DNA of 51,816 nt from an uncultured bacterium (GCA_946056135.1 CAMGIN010000006.1:1-51816); one strand, 5' to 3'. Counted from the stretch's first letter, positions 41,884-49,379 are shown. Made by a program: numbers and translations. The notes: generated by a model from the sequence alone, not told the origin.

Positions 41884-42921
41884 ATGGCAACCGCAAAGAA
41901 GCTTCCAAGCGGAAAATATCGTTGCCGCGCCAGTTATACGGATGAATTTGGCAACTATAAAACAAAATCTTTTACCGCTGCCACAAAGAAAGAAGCAGAG
42001 AATCTTGCAAGCAATTTTATAATGGAACGGGAACACAAAGCCAAACCGGAAAACAAAACCCTGGGCGAACTGGCAGATGCTTTCCTTGAATCCAAAAGCG
42101 AAGTTCTTTCTCCATCTACCTTGCGTGGCTATAAATCCATCAGAAACAACGCATTTAAGTCTATCATTGATGTTAGATTAGGGCTTCTAACAAAGGAACT
42201 TTACCAAAAAGCTGTCAATGAATATGCCAAAGGAAGAAGCCCTAAGACAGTTCTTTCGGCGCACGTATTTTTCAATACCCTTTTGAAAGAGAATGATATT
42301 TTTGTGGGAGATAAGGCAACCTTGCCCCGGAAAGCAAAAAAGGAAATGGAAATTCCTACCACTGTAGAAGTCCATTCCTTCCTTAAAGCAATATATGGAA
42401 CCCGACTCTATCTCTATTGCCTGTTTTCTGTTTGTTTAGGTTTGCGTAAGAGCGAAACAATAGCATTACGATGGAAAGATATTGATTGGGAAAAGCAAAG
42501 TGTTTCCATTAACAAGGCACGGGTAAGAGATGCGTTTGGGGATTATGTGGAAAAGCAAACAAAGACCTTTGATGGAACAAGAACACTCCACCTCCCGCCT
42601 GTTCTGATTTCTGCATTGGGCGAACCTGGAGACCCGGAAGAATACATCATCCCGGATAGCCCTAAAGCTCTGGAAAGCCTCTATCAGAGGGAGAAAACAA
42701 GATTGGGATTTGATTATAAGTTTCACGCATTGCGGCATTACTACGCCTCTGTGGTGCTGATAAACGGTGTTCCTAACAGATATGCAAGAGAACGAATGGG
42801 ACACGCTACAGAAGATATGTTGATTAAGGTCTATCAGCATACGATGGATAGCAAGCAGCAAGAGTATGATACTGTCCTTGATGACTTCTTTACAGAAACC
42901 CTAACGATAGAAACAGAGTAA
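41884..42921 (+). CDS. int: Tyrosine recombinase/integrase
   Basis: It integrates and excises the element. The 345-aa protein has an AP2-like arm-binding N-domain (about 8-55, LPSGKYRCRASYTDEFGNY), a SAM-like core-binding domain (about 58-155) and a catalytic domain. Catalytic residues are R188 (LGLRKSE), H281 and R284 (HALRHYYAS), H307 (MGHA) and Tyr317 (KVYQHT), all intact, so it should be active. The ATG at 41884 follows AGAGGTGG. It is next to attL, as usual for this class. Confidence 0.95.
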   Translation: MATAKKLPSGKYRCRASYTDEFGNYKTKSFTAATKKEAENLASNFIMEREHKAKPENKTLGELADAFLESKSEVLSPSTLRGYKSIRNNAFKSIIDVRLGLLTKELYQKAVNEYAKGRSPKTVLSAHVFFNTLLKENDIFVGDKATLPRKAKKEMEIPTTVEVHSFLKAIYGTRLYLYCLFSVCLGLRKSETIALRWKDIDWEKQSVSINKARVRDAFGDYVEKQTKTFDGTRTLHLPPVLISALGEPGDPEEYIIPDSPKALESLYQREKTRLGFDYKFHALRHYYASVVLINGVPNRYARERMGHATEDMLIKVYQHTMDSKQQEYDTVLDDFFTETLTIETE

Positions 42922-42922
42922 A

Positions 42923-42966
42923 AAAGGAAGAGGAAAGAACCGTTTCAAAGTTCTTTCCTCTTTTAT
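42923..42966. terminator. Bidirectional terminator between int and a small regulator gene
   Basis: GAGGAAAGAAC pairs with GTTCTTTCCTC. T-rich DNA lies on the right and A-rich DNA on the left, so it can stop both convergent transcripts. Confidence 0.75.
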
Positions 42967-43202
42967 GCTGCCATCAGTTTTAGTTTTGTTTCATCATCCA
43001 GTTTCAGCAGCGAGAACAGGGTGGTTATTTCCTTAAAGGTAAATTTGTCTATATCCTTCATTTTGTTATAGAGGGAGGAAAGGGCAATGCCAAGCTGTAG
43101 TGCCAGTTCCTCTTTTCTATATCCATTTCTGATTAGATATCCAGCAATCAGAGCGTTGAGTTCTTTCGTTTTCTCATCCTTCATTCTCTCTGCCTTTGTC
43201 AT
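42963..43202 (-). CDS. Small HTH regulator-like protein
   Basis: The 79-aa product has a likely helix-turn-helix at about 32-52 (KEELALQLGIALSSLYNKM) and a Leu-rich C-terminus. It looks like a Cro/CI-type or phage-type transcription regulator; I cannot name the family. AAGGTAAGGGAA-like spacing precedes the ATG. It is convergent with int and follows the 93-aa unknown gene, so it may regulate excision. Confidence 0.6.
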   Translation of the reverse strand: MTKAERMKDEKTKELNALIAGYLIRNGYRKEELALQLGIALSSLYNKMKDIDKFTFKEITTLFSLLKLDDETKLKLMAA

Positions 43203-43256
43203 TTCCCTTACCTCCTTTCTCTCTATTCTTTGGTGGTGGCGGTTATGTCGCCGCCA

Positions 43257-43538
43257 TCATCCGCAAATATCCAGAATTTCATCTAAGAAGGAAGTCTGTT
43301 CCTTCTTAGGCTTGTTTTCAGCAAGAATTTCCGGGAAGAACTTTTTCGCAAACTTGCTCCGGAAAGAGAGAAAGCCATCCTTCTTTCCTCTTTCTTCGAT
43401 TTCTGTTGTCAGATGATATTTAATCCATCTCTTCTGCTTCGGAGTAGCCTGCTTGGTAAAGTCCTTAATAAACTGCTTGTTGATTTTACAAACACTCTCG
43501 GGTGCCTTTACAGCATTAACAACAGCGGGATTATTCAT
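43257..43538 (-). CDS. Hypothetical protein of the integrative element
   Basis: The 93-aa basic protein starts MNNPAVVNAVKAPESVCKIN. It contains FTKQATPKQKRWIKYHLTTE and a C-terminal segment with KPKKEQTSFLDEIL. No family recognised; no membrane segment. AAAGGAAA precedes the ATG, and a near-consensus promoter lies about 90 nt upstream. Confidence 0.55.
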   Translation of the reverse strand: MNNPAVVNAVKAPESVCKINKQFIKDFTKQATPKQKRWIKYHLTTEIEERGKKDGFLSFRSKFAKKFFPEILAENKPKKEQTSFLDEILDICG

Positions 43539-43627
43539 AACATTTCCTTTCTTTTCGCTTTCGCGTTCGGCGGTAGGTCGCGGCCCTATTTTTGTTGTTT
43601 GGGTTTGTGTCCCTCACTTGTGCTTTA

Positions 43628-43655
43628 ATTATATCATCTATCAAATAATTGTCAA
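43628..43655 (-). promoter_or_regulatory. Promoter of the 43.5-kb gene pair
   Basis: On the minus strand TTGACA (43655-43650) and TATAAT (43633-43628) are separated by 16 nt. Two copies of TTTAGACGT (43673-43681 and 43716-43724) lie upstream and could be operator sites. No gene is seen in 43656-43811. Confidence 0.75.
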
Positions 43656-43811
43656 TACTCCTACTTTTACGTTTTAGACGTATATTTTTCTAACAAAAAG
43701 TTATTAAAATAGCGATTTAGACGTGTGCGATTTCTTTGAATTTTTCTATTCAAAAAGTTATGATTTCGCTTAAAAAATAATTTAATTTTGTGTGTTCCTG
43801 GCTACCGTCCC

Positions 43812-43855
43812 CAAAAAGAAAGGCAAAGAAGGTTGTTAAATCCCTTCTTTGCCTT
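43812..43855 (-). terminator. Intrinsic terminator after the serine recombinase gene
   Basis: On the minus strand AAGGCAAAGAAGG pairs with CCTTCTTTGCCTT and is followed by TCTTTTTGG. Confidence 0.85.
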
Positions 43856-43868
43856 CTTATATAGGGTT

Positions 43869-44570
43869 CTACAGCCCGCAAGCGGCCTGTATTCCCGCTT
43901 TTATCTCCCGCTTATACTTGTAATATGTATTCCGGGATAACCCCGTCAGCTTCATTACATCGGTATCAGCCAACGTCCCTTCAAAATCCTTTGAATACTT
44001 TCTAATTTGCTCTTTGGCGGTAATGCTTTTCTTTGTGGTCAGCGTTGTTCCTTTTATTAAACCTATCTGTTTCCCATTCAAACGGGCGGTTTCGATACCT
44101 TCTTTTGTCCGCTGGTGTAAATCCTCCACTTCCTTTTCGCTCTGTTGGAACGCCAGTCTGATTTGCTCCTTCGCTATTGCCATCAGATACTTATTGACCC
44201 CTTCCAGAATAAAGTCAATGTTGGTTCCGGTCATGGGGACACTAACGGCAATCGCATTTTTGAACACGTCGGTGTTGATGTGGGGTTCTTTCATAAAGAT
44301 TAAATGAACGCCCCTGTTGTAAAGGGCTTCGTATGCCTCAAAACCCTCTGCTGCGTTTCTGCTCATTCGGCTAACACTATCAAAGATAATCGTGTCTCCG
44401 GCTTTGACTGCCCTATATAGTTTATTCCATTCCTTCCGGTCAATCTTTGTTCCGGTATAGGTTTCTTGAAGGATAATCGCATTGGGAAACAATGCTTTTA
44501 TGTTTCTAATCTGTCTATCAATAGACTGTTTCGGTGTGCTCTTGCGGGTATATCCATATTCACAACACAT
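43869..44570 (-). CDS. Serine recombinase/resolvase family protein
   Basis: The 233-aa protein has the resolvase N-domain (MCCEYGYTRKSTPKQSIDRQ; nucleophile Ser11), the arginine-containing DSVSRMSRNAAEGFE motif and a C-terminal helix-turn-helix (DTDVMKLTGLSRNTYYKYK). It is the small resolvase/invertase type. The first motif is usually YxRxST with other spacing; here it is YTRKST, which keeps the Ser. Role in this element is unknown: it may resolve dimers or invert a segment. The ATG at 44570 follows AAAGGGA. It ends with TAG. Confidence 0.88.
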   Translation of the reverse strand: MCCEYGYTRKSTPKQSIDRQIRNIKALFPNAIILQETYTGTKIDRKEWNKLYRAVKAGDTIIFDSVSRMSRNAAEGFEAYEALYNRGVHLIFMKEPHINTDVFKNAIAVSVPMTGTNIDFILEGVNKYLMAIAKEQIRLAFQQSEKEVEDLHQRTKEGIETARLNGKQIGLIKGTTLTTKKSITAKEQIRKYSKDFEGTLADTDVMKLTGLSRNTYYKYKREIKAGIQAACGL

Positions 44571-44730
44571 AAGAAAATCCCTTTCCAATATCAAAAGAAA
44601 CGAACGTTTCTGCTTATACTTTAATTTCCGTATTTACGGCAATAGAAACGGCCTCTTTTAATACTCTTTCTAATAACATTACCTTTAATACTATGCGGAG
44701 CGGGGATTGCTCCCCGCCCTCTTTTGAATT

Positions 44731-45378
44731 CTACACTTCAAGCATCTGTGCCCCGCAGTCCAGGCATCCTATCCGAACCACCTTTGTTGCGCGAACTGAA
44801 TTACCGCAACAGGGACAAAGGTATTTCCGGGTGCTGGATGGTTTCTTGGGTGTAATCACTTGGATTCCGCCGCTGTGTGCGCCCGTTCCCGGCATCTGAA
44901 AGCCGGAGAACTCATTCCGGTTAATCAGAATGTCGCTCAAATCATTGTCCAGACAGAATTGTAGGAGCCTATCACTGGGAGAAGTATGCGACCAACCGTA
45001 TTTGTCGCTATGTTCAACAATCAATCCGCGGGCTTCGGCTGCTGCTTTGAATCGCTTATTGTGATAGGTGTTTCCACGGGAACAATCCTGCACACCGTTG
45101 ATGTAATTGTAATAATGAACCATTTCGTGAAGGAGGGTTGCTACCACGAACTCTATGCTTCTACTTATGGTTCCCGCACCTAAATTGATTTCGTGCGTGC
45201 CGCCCAATTTGGAAATCCAGGTATCTTCCCGGAGCGAAAAGTGTCCGTATGCTTTTGGGGTTGACTGAATGGTGATTGTAGGTCTTTGAAGTGTAGATTC
45301 AAAATATTCTTCATTCAGAAGGTCGAAAATCTTATTAAGATAACCTGCAACACGGTTATAACTGGTTAACTGTTTCAT
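44731..45378 (-). CDS. SprT-like zinc metalloprotein
   Basis: The 215-aa protein has the SprT-like HExxH motif in ATLLHEMVHYYNY (H84, E85, H88). It ends with a zinc ribbon with two CxxC pairs (LCPCCGNSV and GCLDCGAQM). SprT-like domains in Spartan cleave DNA-protein crosslinks; small versions are common on plasmids and integrative elements, with unproven function. The ATG at 45378 follows AAGGAGG, but that site is flanked by complementary CCTCC. Confidence 0.85.
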   Translation of the reverse strand: MKQLTSYNRVAGYLNKIFDLLNEEYFESTLQRPTITIQSTPKAYGHFSLREDTWISKLGGTHEINLGAGTISRSIEFVVATLLHEMVHYYNYINGVQDCSRGNTYHNKRFKAAAEARGLIVEHSDKYGWSHTSPSDRLLQFCLDNDLSDILINRNEFSGFQMPGTGAHSGGIQVITPKKPSSTRKYLCPCCGNSVRATKVVRIGCLDCGAQMLEV

Positions 45379-45384
45379 ATATCC

Positions 45385-45430
45385 TCCTTGACTTAGGAGG
45401 GGAGGCAATGCTATAATTTGATTGCCTCCC
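45385..45430 (-). promoter_or_regulatory. Hairpins around the SprT-like Shine-Dalgarno sequence
   Basis: On the minus strand GGGAGGCAAT (45430-45421) pairs with ATTGCCTCCC (45409-45400). Directly after it CCTCC-TAAGTCAA-GGAGG pairs with the Shine-Dalgarno GGAGG. The two structures compete, because GGGAGG can also pair with the CCTCC. Possible translational control. The adjacent gap 45431-45495 holds a second hairpin (GCGTG/CACGC) and no gene. Confidence 0.4.
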
Positions 45431-45495
45431 CGGTAGGGTTGGTGTTAGGCTCTTTGCGTGGCTACTTTGGTCGGTGTTCACGCAAGGGGCTTTTC

Positions 45496-45771
45496 TTATG
45501 CGATAGAGAAACGGCGGCTACTGACCTGTTTGGTATACTCTTTGTATACCTCTGGCATTACTTTCTTAAAAGCGGTGGTATCAAACCGTTGTGTCAGAAC
45601 GGAAGTCCATCTGACAATATACTGCCCGGCTTCCATTTCCTCTGTGTTCCGGTTCAGCATTTCGGTTTTGATTTCATCCCGGAGTGCTTCGGCCTCGGCC
45701 TTTGCTTCTTCAATTAAGGATTCCAAATCCTTTAAGGCCTCGATTTTACCTGTGATTTCGATGTTTGACAT
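45496..45771 (-). CDS. Hypothetical phage/element coiled-coil protein
   Basis: The 91-aa product starts MSNIEITGKIEALKDLESLI and is a predicted helical coiled coil to about residue 45. The tail (RWTSVLTQRFDTTAFKKVMP, then SSRRFSIA) resembles small proteins encoded near YqaJ-type recombinases in phages; no YqaJ gene is present here. AAAGGAG precedes the ATG. Its promoter overlaps the divergent control region. Confidence 0.6.
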   Translation of the reverse strand: MSNIEITGKIEALKDLESLIEEAKAEAEALRDEIKTEMLNRNTEEMEAGQYIVRWTSVLTQRFDTTAFKKVMPEVYKEYTKQVSSRRFSIA

Positions 45772-45820
45772 ATGTGTTTGCTCCTTTCTATTGTTGGGAT
45801 TGCTTCCCTTAACTGTCTAT

Positions 45821-45926
45821 ATTATACACTAAATATCGCCCATATTCAATTGACAATATGCACGAAAAATCGCCCCTATAATGGTATAATTTATACACTT
45901 GATTTCGTTCATATTTATGCTATAAT
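45821..45926. promoter_or_regulatory. Divergent promoter region with direct-repeat operators
   Basis: Minus promoter: TTGAAT, 17 nt, TATAAT (10-box at 45826-45821). Plus promoter: TTGATT, 16 nt, TATAAT (45899-45904 and 45921-45926). Imperfect 26-bp direct repeats, each with TATACACT then TCG and CATATT, lie at 45823-45848 (over the minus -10 box) and 45892-45917 (over the plus -35 box). They are good operator candidates for the XRE regulator encoded downstream. Confidence 0.65.
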
Positions 45927-45955
45927 ATCATTACAATGGGAGAGGAGGACTTACA

Positions 45956-46162
45956 ATGGGTCTGCAATTCAAAGTGGATGTATTGGCGGCATTAAAGGAA
46001 AAGGGAATAACCACATATCAAATCCGGAAGGAAAAGCTTCTGAGTGAATCCACGGTGCAGAAGCTCCGCGCCGGAATCGGTGTATCGTGGGAGAACCTTG
46101 AAACCCTGTGCAGACTTTTGGACTGCCAACCATACGATTTAATTGAATTTGTAAAGGATTGA
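45956..46162 (+). CDS. XRE-family transcription regulator
   Basis: The 68-aa product is a single Cro/CI-type helix-turn-helix domain (LKEKGITTYQIRKEKLLSES, then TVQKLRAG, and LETLCRLLDCQPYDLIEF), a compact regulator of the YozG-like type. GAGGAGG precedes the ATG. It probably represses its own promoter and the divergent one through the repeats at 45823 and 45892 (inference). Confidence 0.88.
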   Translation: MGLQFKVDVLAALKEKGITTYQIRKEKLLSESTVQKLRAGIGVSWENLETLCRLLDCQPYDLIEFVKD

Positions 46163-46176
46163 TATAATCCTATATA

Positions 46177-46222
46177 GAAAAGGCAGCAAGCTACCATTCC
46201 CGGCGGCTTGCTGCCCTTGTTA
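46177..46222. terminator. Bidirectional terminator
   Basis: GGCAGCAAGC pairs with GCTTGCTGCC. T-rich DNA follows on both strands, between convergent genes. Confidence 0.82.
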
Positions 46223-46426
46223 TTTCATTTTCTTTAAGTATTTACGGACTTCGTTCATAACGGCATCCGCAACAATCTTTTGTGTTTTCTTATCGTGGAA
46301 TATTTCTTCTCCATTGGCAAAACCTATATTGACCGCCGTTCCAACGTCAAAAGAAAGCGCATTGACAAAATCATTATAGGCCGTGCTATATGCTGCTCTT
46401 TGAATCTCTGGGATTATATCATTCAA
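46220..46426 (-). CDS. Hypothetical protein of the integrative element
   Basis: The 68-aa product (starts MNDIIPEIQRAAYSTAYNDF) has no membrane segment or recognised motif. It starts 3 nt after the stop codon of the TAG-interrupted small gene upstream, so the two form a unit. I do not recognise the family. Confidence 0.5.
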   Translation of the reverse strand: MNDIIPEIQRAAYSTAYNDFVNALSFDVGTAVNIGFANGEEIFHDKKTQKIVADAVMNEVRKYLKKMK

Positions 46427-46429
46427 TTT

Positions 46430-46573
46430 CTATTGAACAACCTGTTCGGCTATCATTGCCATCTCCCGGCGGTGTTCCTCTGAATGGCCTCCGTGCGCAA
46501 GTGGGTTTCGGCGATAACAAAGATAACCTCTTTCGTTATACCAATATTCCTAATTCTAATCTAAGTATTCCAT
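46430..46573 (-). pseudogene. 47-codon small gene interrupted by two in-frame TAG codons
   Basis: An ATG at 46573 behind AGGAGG opens MEYLD, then TAG (46558-46556), N, TAG (46552-46550), then YWYNERGYLCYRRNPLAHGG and a tail ending EMAMIAEQVVQ at a final TAG (46432-46430). After the second TAG no start codon is available except an internal ATG near the end. The composition (Arg, His, Tyr, Glu) looks like real protein. Either two nonsense changes killed the gene, or TAG is read through. The region 46574-46671 holds nothing else I can name. Confidence 0.5.
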
Positions 46574-46671
46574 ACGTCCTCCTATTGGTGGCGGGGTGGG
46601 TTTTGGGATTTCCTGAAAAGTGTAGTTCAAAAATCTCCTACCCCAGACCACAACGCTTTCTGAATTGCTTT

Positions 46672-47190
46672 TTAGAATCCCAAATGATTTACTGTCCTTT
46701 TCGGGAAATCAGATATTGTCTTATTCTGTAATATCCCTGTGTTATTTATATTATTTCTATAAGGGTTCTCCGACTCCTTTTTCTGGTTTTGATACTGCCA
46801 TTTCTGATATTCGGACATTCCTTTCGTTTCTTCCGTAAAATAATTATTCTGTTTATCAGAATTCGGCTTTTCCGTATGGGGCAATTCATAGAAGGTATAA
46901 AGATTACTTCCCTCCCGCGATTGAACAAGATACCCTTTTTCAATCAATTCTTCAATTCCATCATAATAACTGTCTTTCTTAATGCCCCATTCCAGACAGT
47001 CGGCACGGCTCAGTTCAAAAGCATAATGCTCTTGATTCTTATTGAAATAAAGCCACATCTTTAAGGATGACCCTTTCAATGTTTTCATTGCCTGTTGTAA
47101 AGCATCCAGATTCATAGTGGCATAAAGGTTATTTCCATTCCGTGCGGTTCTCGTTCCTATCTCAACAATTTTCTAATTTGGAACACTCAT
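46672..47190 (-). pseudogene. Winged-helix replication-type protein with in-frame TAG at codon 6
   Basis: From ATG 47190, which has GGAGG 9 nt upstream, the frame reads MSVPN, TAG (47175-47173), KIVEIGTRTARNGNNLYA and then continues without further stops to 46672, a 172-codon frame. The stretch after 47115 (MNLDALQQAMKTLKGSS) is a winged-helix domain: WGIKKDSYYDGIEELIEKGY is the recognition part. Family members on plasmids and phages, as I recall them, often start MSVPNQK, so TAG stands where Gln is expected. A restart at ATG 47115 would give 147 aa but has no ribosome-binding site. Function is uncertain, perhaps replication or regulation. Confidence 0.6.
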
Positions 47191-47317
47191 TGATACATTC
47201 CTCCATTTTTATATTACTGTTGGAGTGCGGGAAAAAATTGCCCGCACTCTTTGGAATGTATCTGAACAATAGTCTATCCTATTGGAATTTCTTTCTTATA
47301 TATTATTCTACTTATAA

Positions 47318-47336
47318 GTCATACTTAAAGTATGAC
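47318..47336. promoter_or_regulatory. Perfect 19-bp palindrome, candidate operator
   Basis: GTCATACTT-A-AAGTATGAC, followed on the minus strand by AT-rich promoter-like DNA before the winged-helix gene. The gap 47191-47379 also holds a hairpin, GAGTGCGGG/CCCGCACTC (about 47225-47251), and no gene. Confidence 0.5.
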
Positions 47337-47379
47337 CGCTAAACTAAGTTCAGACCCATTCTGCTACATCATCAGAGCA

Positions 47380-47616
47380 TTAAAAATCCATATACTCCAC
47401 CTGCTCTGTGGTGGGGTATTGGAAATTCCATAAGGTATCACTTTCGGCAGGGTTAAATGGTTTTATGTCAATTGTTCTGCGTCGTTCATCGAATGATACG
47501 ATACCAGGAACCTCATTGACGGTTAATGAGATGTTATTAGGATAGTTCTTCAGAATATCTCTTAACATACCTATGGTGTGAAAGGTTGATAGTTCGCTAT
47601 AGATTTCGTTATTCAT
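47380..47616 (-). CDS. Hypothetical protein of the integrative element
   Basis: The 78-aa acidic product (starts MNNEIYSELSTFHTIGMLRD) has no recognised motif. AGGAGG precedes the ATG, and it has its own promoter. Its role is unknown. Confidence 0.55.
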   Translation of the reverse strand: MNNEIYSELSTFHTIGMLRDILKNYPNNISLTVNEVPGIVSFDERRRTIDIKPFNPAESDTLWNFQYPTTEQVEYMDF

Positions 47617-47671
47617 TGTTTCACCTCCTATTTGTTCTGATTTCTTCGGTAATTCATTACCTTGTATGTAT

Positions 47672-47700
47672 ATTATACATTAAAATTTGGGTTTTCTCAA
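47672..47700 (-). promoter_or_regulatory. Promoter of the 78-aa hypothetical gene
   Basis: On the minus strand TTGAGA (47700-47695) and TATAAT (47677-47672) are separated by 17 nt. Confidence 0.7.
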
Positions 47701-47740
47701 ATTTCGACCTTTCTGAAAATCAAGACCACTACCCCATAGA

Positions 47741-47773
47741 CAAAAGAAAACCCTCCCCTTGTGGCGGGGAGGG
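47741..47773 (-). terminator. Terminator of the surface-protein operon
   Basis: On the minus strand CCCTCCCC-GCCACAA-GGGGAGGG is followed by TTTTCTTTTG. Confidence 0.87.
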
Positions 47774-47782
47774 AAAACTGTC

Positions 47783-48280
47783 TTATATTCGTTTATGCTT
47801 CCGAACCATCAAAGCACAAGCAAGCAGTCCTAGCAGTGATAGAATACACAATACCAATAGCCACGGGTTAAAGGTATCGCCTGTTGGCGGGTTGCCGTTG
47901 TCCCTCACAAACACAACAGAGAGTGTTATGTCAGATTCGACTTTAGGCATTGTCCATTTACCACTGTTAAACAAATGCGTTATGTTTTCATTGTTATAAA
48001 CGACAGACCTAACAGAGTATCCTCTTCCTGCTTGAATCTGCACAAAAGGTTCGCTGTGCCTATTAACAGAGATATTTTTTGTCTTTGAATGTTTGTTTCC
48101 ATTAACAGAAACGGTGCCCTTTCCATCTATGTTCAGATGAAATGTATGAGAAAATGGAACCGACGTTATGAGTGTTGTTTGTTGCGCATTGGTTGCAAAG
48201 GGCAATACAAATGTAAGCAGCCAAATGAGAATGCAAGTATAAAAACCACACTTCGTAATGCGATTGATATTGAACAACAC
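47783..48280 (-). CDS. Secreted protein with NPPTGD sortase-type anchor
   Basis: The 165-aa product has a signal peptide (about 1-33, CGFYTCILIWLLTFVLPFATNA) and an external domain of about 100 residues (HTFHLNIDGKGTVSVNG). A C-terminal sorting signal follows: NPPTGDTFNPW, a hydrophobic helix (LLVLCILSLLGLLACALMV) and a basic tail. (N/S/P)PxTG is the motif type used by clostridial class B/D sortases; no sortase gene is in the window. The start is GTG (48280), 2 nt after the upstream stop codon, so translation is coupled. Third gene of the surface operon. Confidence 0.8.
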   Translation of the reverse strand: MLFNINRITKCGFYTCILIWLLTFVLPFATNAQQTTLITSVPFSHTFHLNIDGKGTVSVNGNKHSKTKNISVNRHSEPFVQIQAGRGYSVRSVVYNNENITHLFNSGKWTMPKVESDITLSVVFVRDNGNPPTGDTFNPWLLVLCILSLLGLLACALMVRKHKRI

Positions 48281-48282
48281 GT

Positions 48283-48810
48283 TTAAGGTGCCACCACTTC
48301 GGCTGTATAGGTAATTATAGAAGTATAATCACCGCCAAGTGCTTTTCCCCAATCGGAACCTCTAATGTTAATATACAGATGAGAAATACTGCCACTGGTG
48401 ATGATTGCCAGACCATTGCTCTGTCCGGGATAGGCACTACTTACGCCACCATCACTTTCACCCTGGAACACTAAAACGTTATCACTAAAGGAATAGATTT
48501 GGTTGGGACTTGTTTCATAAGTAATAGTATAAGGAATCGTGGTATTCACATTGGGGGAAGATAATGCACCATAAGAGAAATTAACACGAAGATTCTTTCC
48601 TTCTGCAAAACCAGAAGCATCAGACACTGTAGGAACTGCAAGAGCAATTTTTTTTGCATTATAGGGAATTTCTTGTGTCGCAGGGACATTTAATGTATAG
48701 GATGCTGCAGGAACAGTGGTGGTCAGTGTAGTAGTGCTTTCAGCAGAAGCAACAACCGCGGTGGAAAATACCATCAGAATTGCCAGTGCAAGGGAAAATA
48801 ATTGTTTCAT
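48283..48810 (-). CDS. Secreted beta-rich protein, unknown family
   Basis: The 175-aa product starts with a signal peptide (KQLFSLALAILMVFSTAVVASA). The mature part is rich in Thr, Ser, Val, Ile and Tyr and has alternating beta pattern (TTTVPAASYTLNVPATQEIP; ends GGDYTSIITYTAEVVAP). It has no anchor, Cys or repeat. The pattern resembles secreted immunoglobulin-like or pilin-like subunits; I recognise no family. It lies between a membrane-anchored protein gene and a sortase-substrate gene in one operon, so it may be the main subunit of a surface structure (inference). AAGGAG precedes the ATG. Confidence 0.75.
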   Translation of the reverse strand: MKQLFSLALAILMVFSTAVVASAESTTTLTTTVPAASYTLNVPATQEIPYNAKKIALAVPTVSDASGFAEGKNLRVNFSYGALSSPNVNTTIPYTITYETSPNQIYSFSDNVLVFQGESDGGVSSAYPGQSNGLAIITSGSISHLYINIRGSDWGKALGGDYTSIITYTAEVVAP

Positions 48811-48826
48811 TGTAAACGCTCCTTTT

Positions 48827-49315
48827 TTATTTAACCCAAAGGGTCAGTTTTGTTTCAGCACCATTTAGAGGAGATAACGAACCATCCATAGTAAAACACT
48901 CGTATTTCAAAATAGAATTTGGATAGGTTCCCGGTTCTAATTCCTTTGACAACTTAATGTTGTTGGATATTTCTCCCGGCTTAACGTAATCTGATACCCA
49001 TAACACTGTGCCATCTTCTAAGATTAACGTAATTTTGAATAGGCAATTATTGTGCGATGGGTTCTGTAATGCAGTAGATTGCTTCTTTGTATTCGCCTCT
49101 AATGTAATTGCTTCATATCCGGGAATGGCAATAGAGTTTGCGGATTGGTTATTATCTTTACTTTCTGTTGCTTTTTCTCCCAAAACCGTTTGCGGTTCCT
49201 CTTTTTGGTTTGTAATAAGAACCATCCCGATAAGAAATAATGCTATCAATATCAGAAAAAGCCGCAGTGCAGGAAATTTCTTTTTAGCAAGGTATCGACC
49301 TTTCTTTTTCTTCAA
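48827..49315 (-). CDS. Membrane-anchored external protein, unknown family
   Basis: The 162-aa product has a Lys-rich cytoplasmic start (KKKKGRYLAKKKFPALRL) and one membrane helix (LFLILIALFLIGMVLI, about 18-33). A linker and an external beta-rich domain follow (CLFKITLILEDGTVLWVSDY, then KLSKELEPGTYPNSILKYEC). An ATG three codons upstream lies inside the Shine-Dalgarno region; TTG at 49315 is 8 nt after a near-perfect GGAGGTGAT, so the TTG start is preferred. It is the first gene of the operon with the secreted protein 16 nt downstream. Confidence 0.75.
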   Translation of the reverse strand: MKKKKGRYLAKKKFPALRLFLILIALFLIGMVLITNQKEEPQTVLGEKATESKDNNQSANSIAIPGYEAITLEANTKKQSTALQNPSHNNCLFKITLILEDGTVLWVSDYVKPGEISNNIKLSKELEPGTYPNSILKYECFTMDGSLSPLNGAETKLTLWVK

Positions 49316-49350
49316 TCCTGACATCACCTCCCCCGTGTTTTACATCTGAT

Positions 49351-49379
49351 ATTATATAACAATTTATGGTTGTTTTCAA
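49351..49379 (-). promoter_or_regulatory. Promoter of the surface-protein operon
   Basis: On the minus strand TTGAAA (49379-49374) and TATAAT (49356-49351) are separated by 17 nt. It lies between the operon and the divergent XRE gene. Confidence 0.75.

Noticed and set aside
44612..44733. Read-through extension of the SprT-like gene past its TAG
   Set aside because: The extra 38 codons run through a GGGGATTGCTCCCC hairpin, and the zinc ribbon already ends the domain normally; TAG is probably the true stop.
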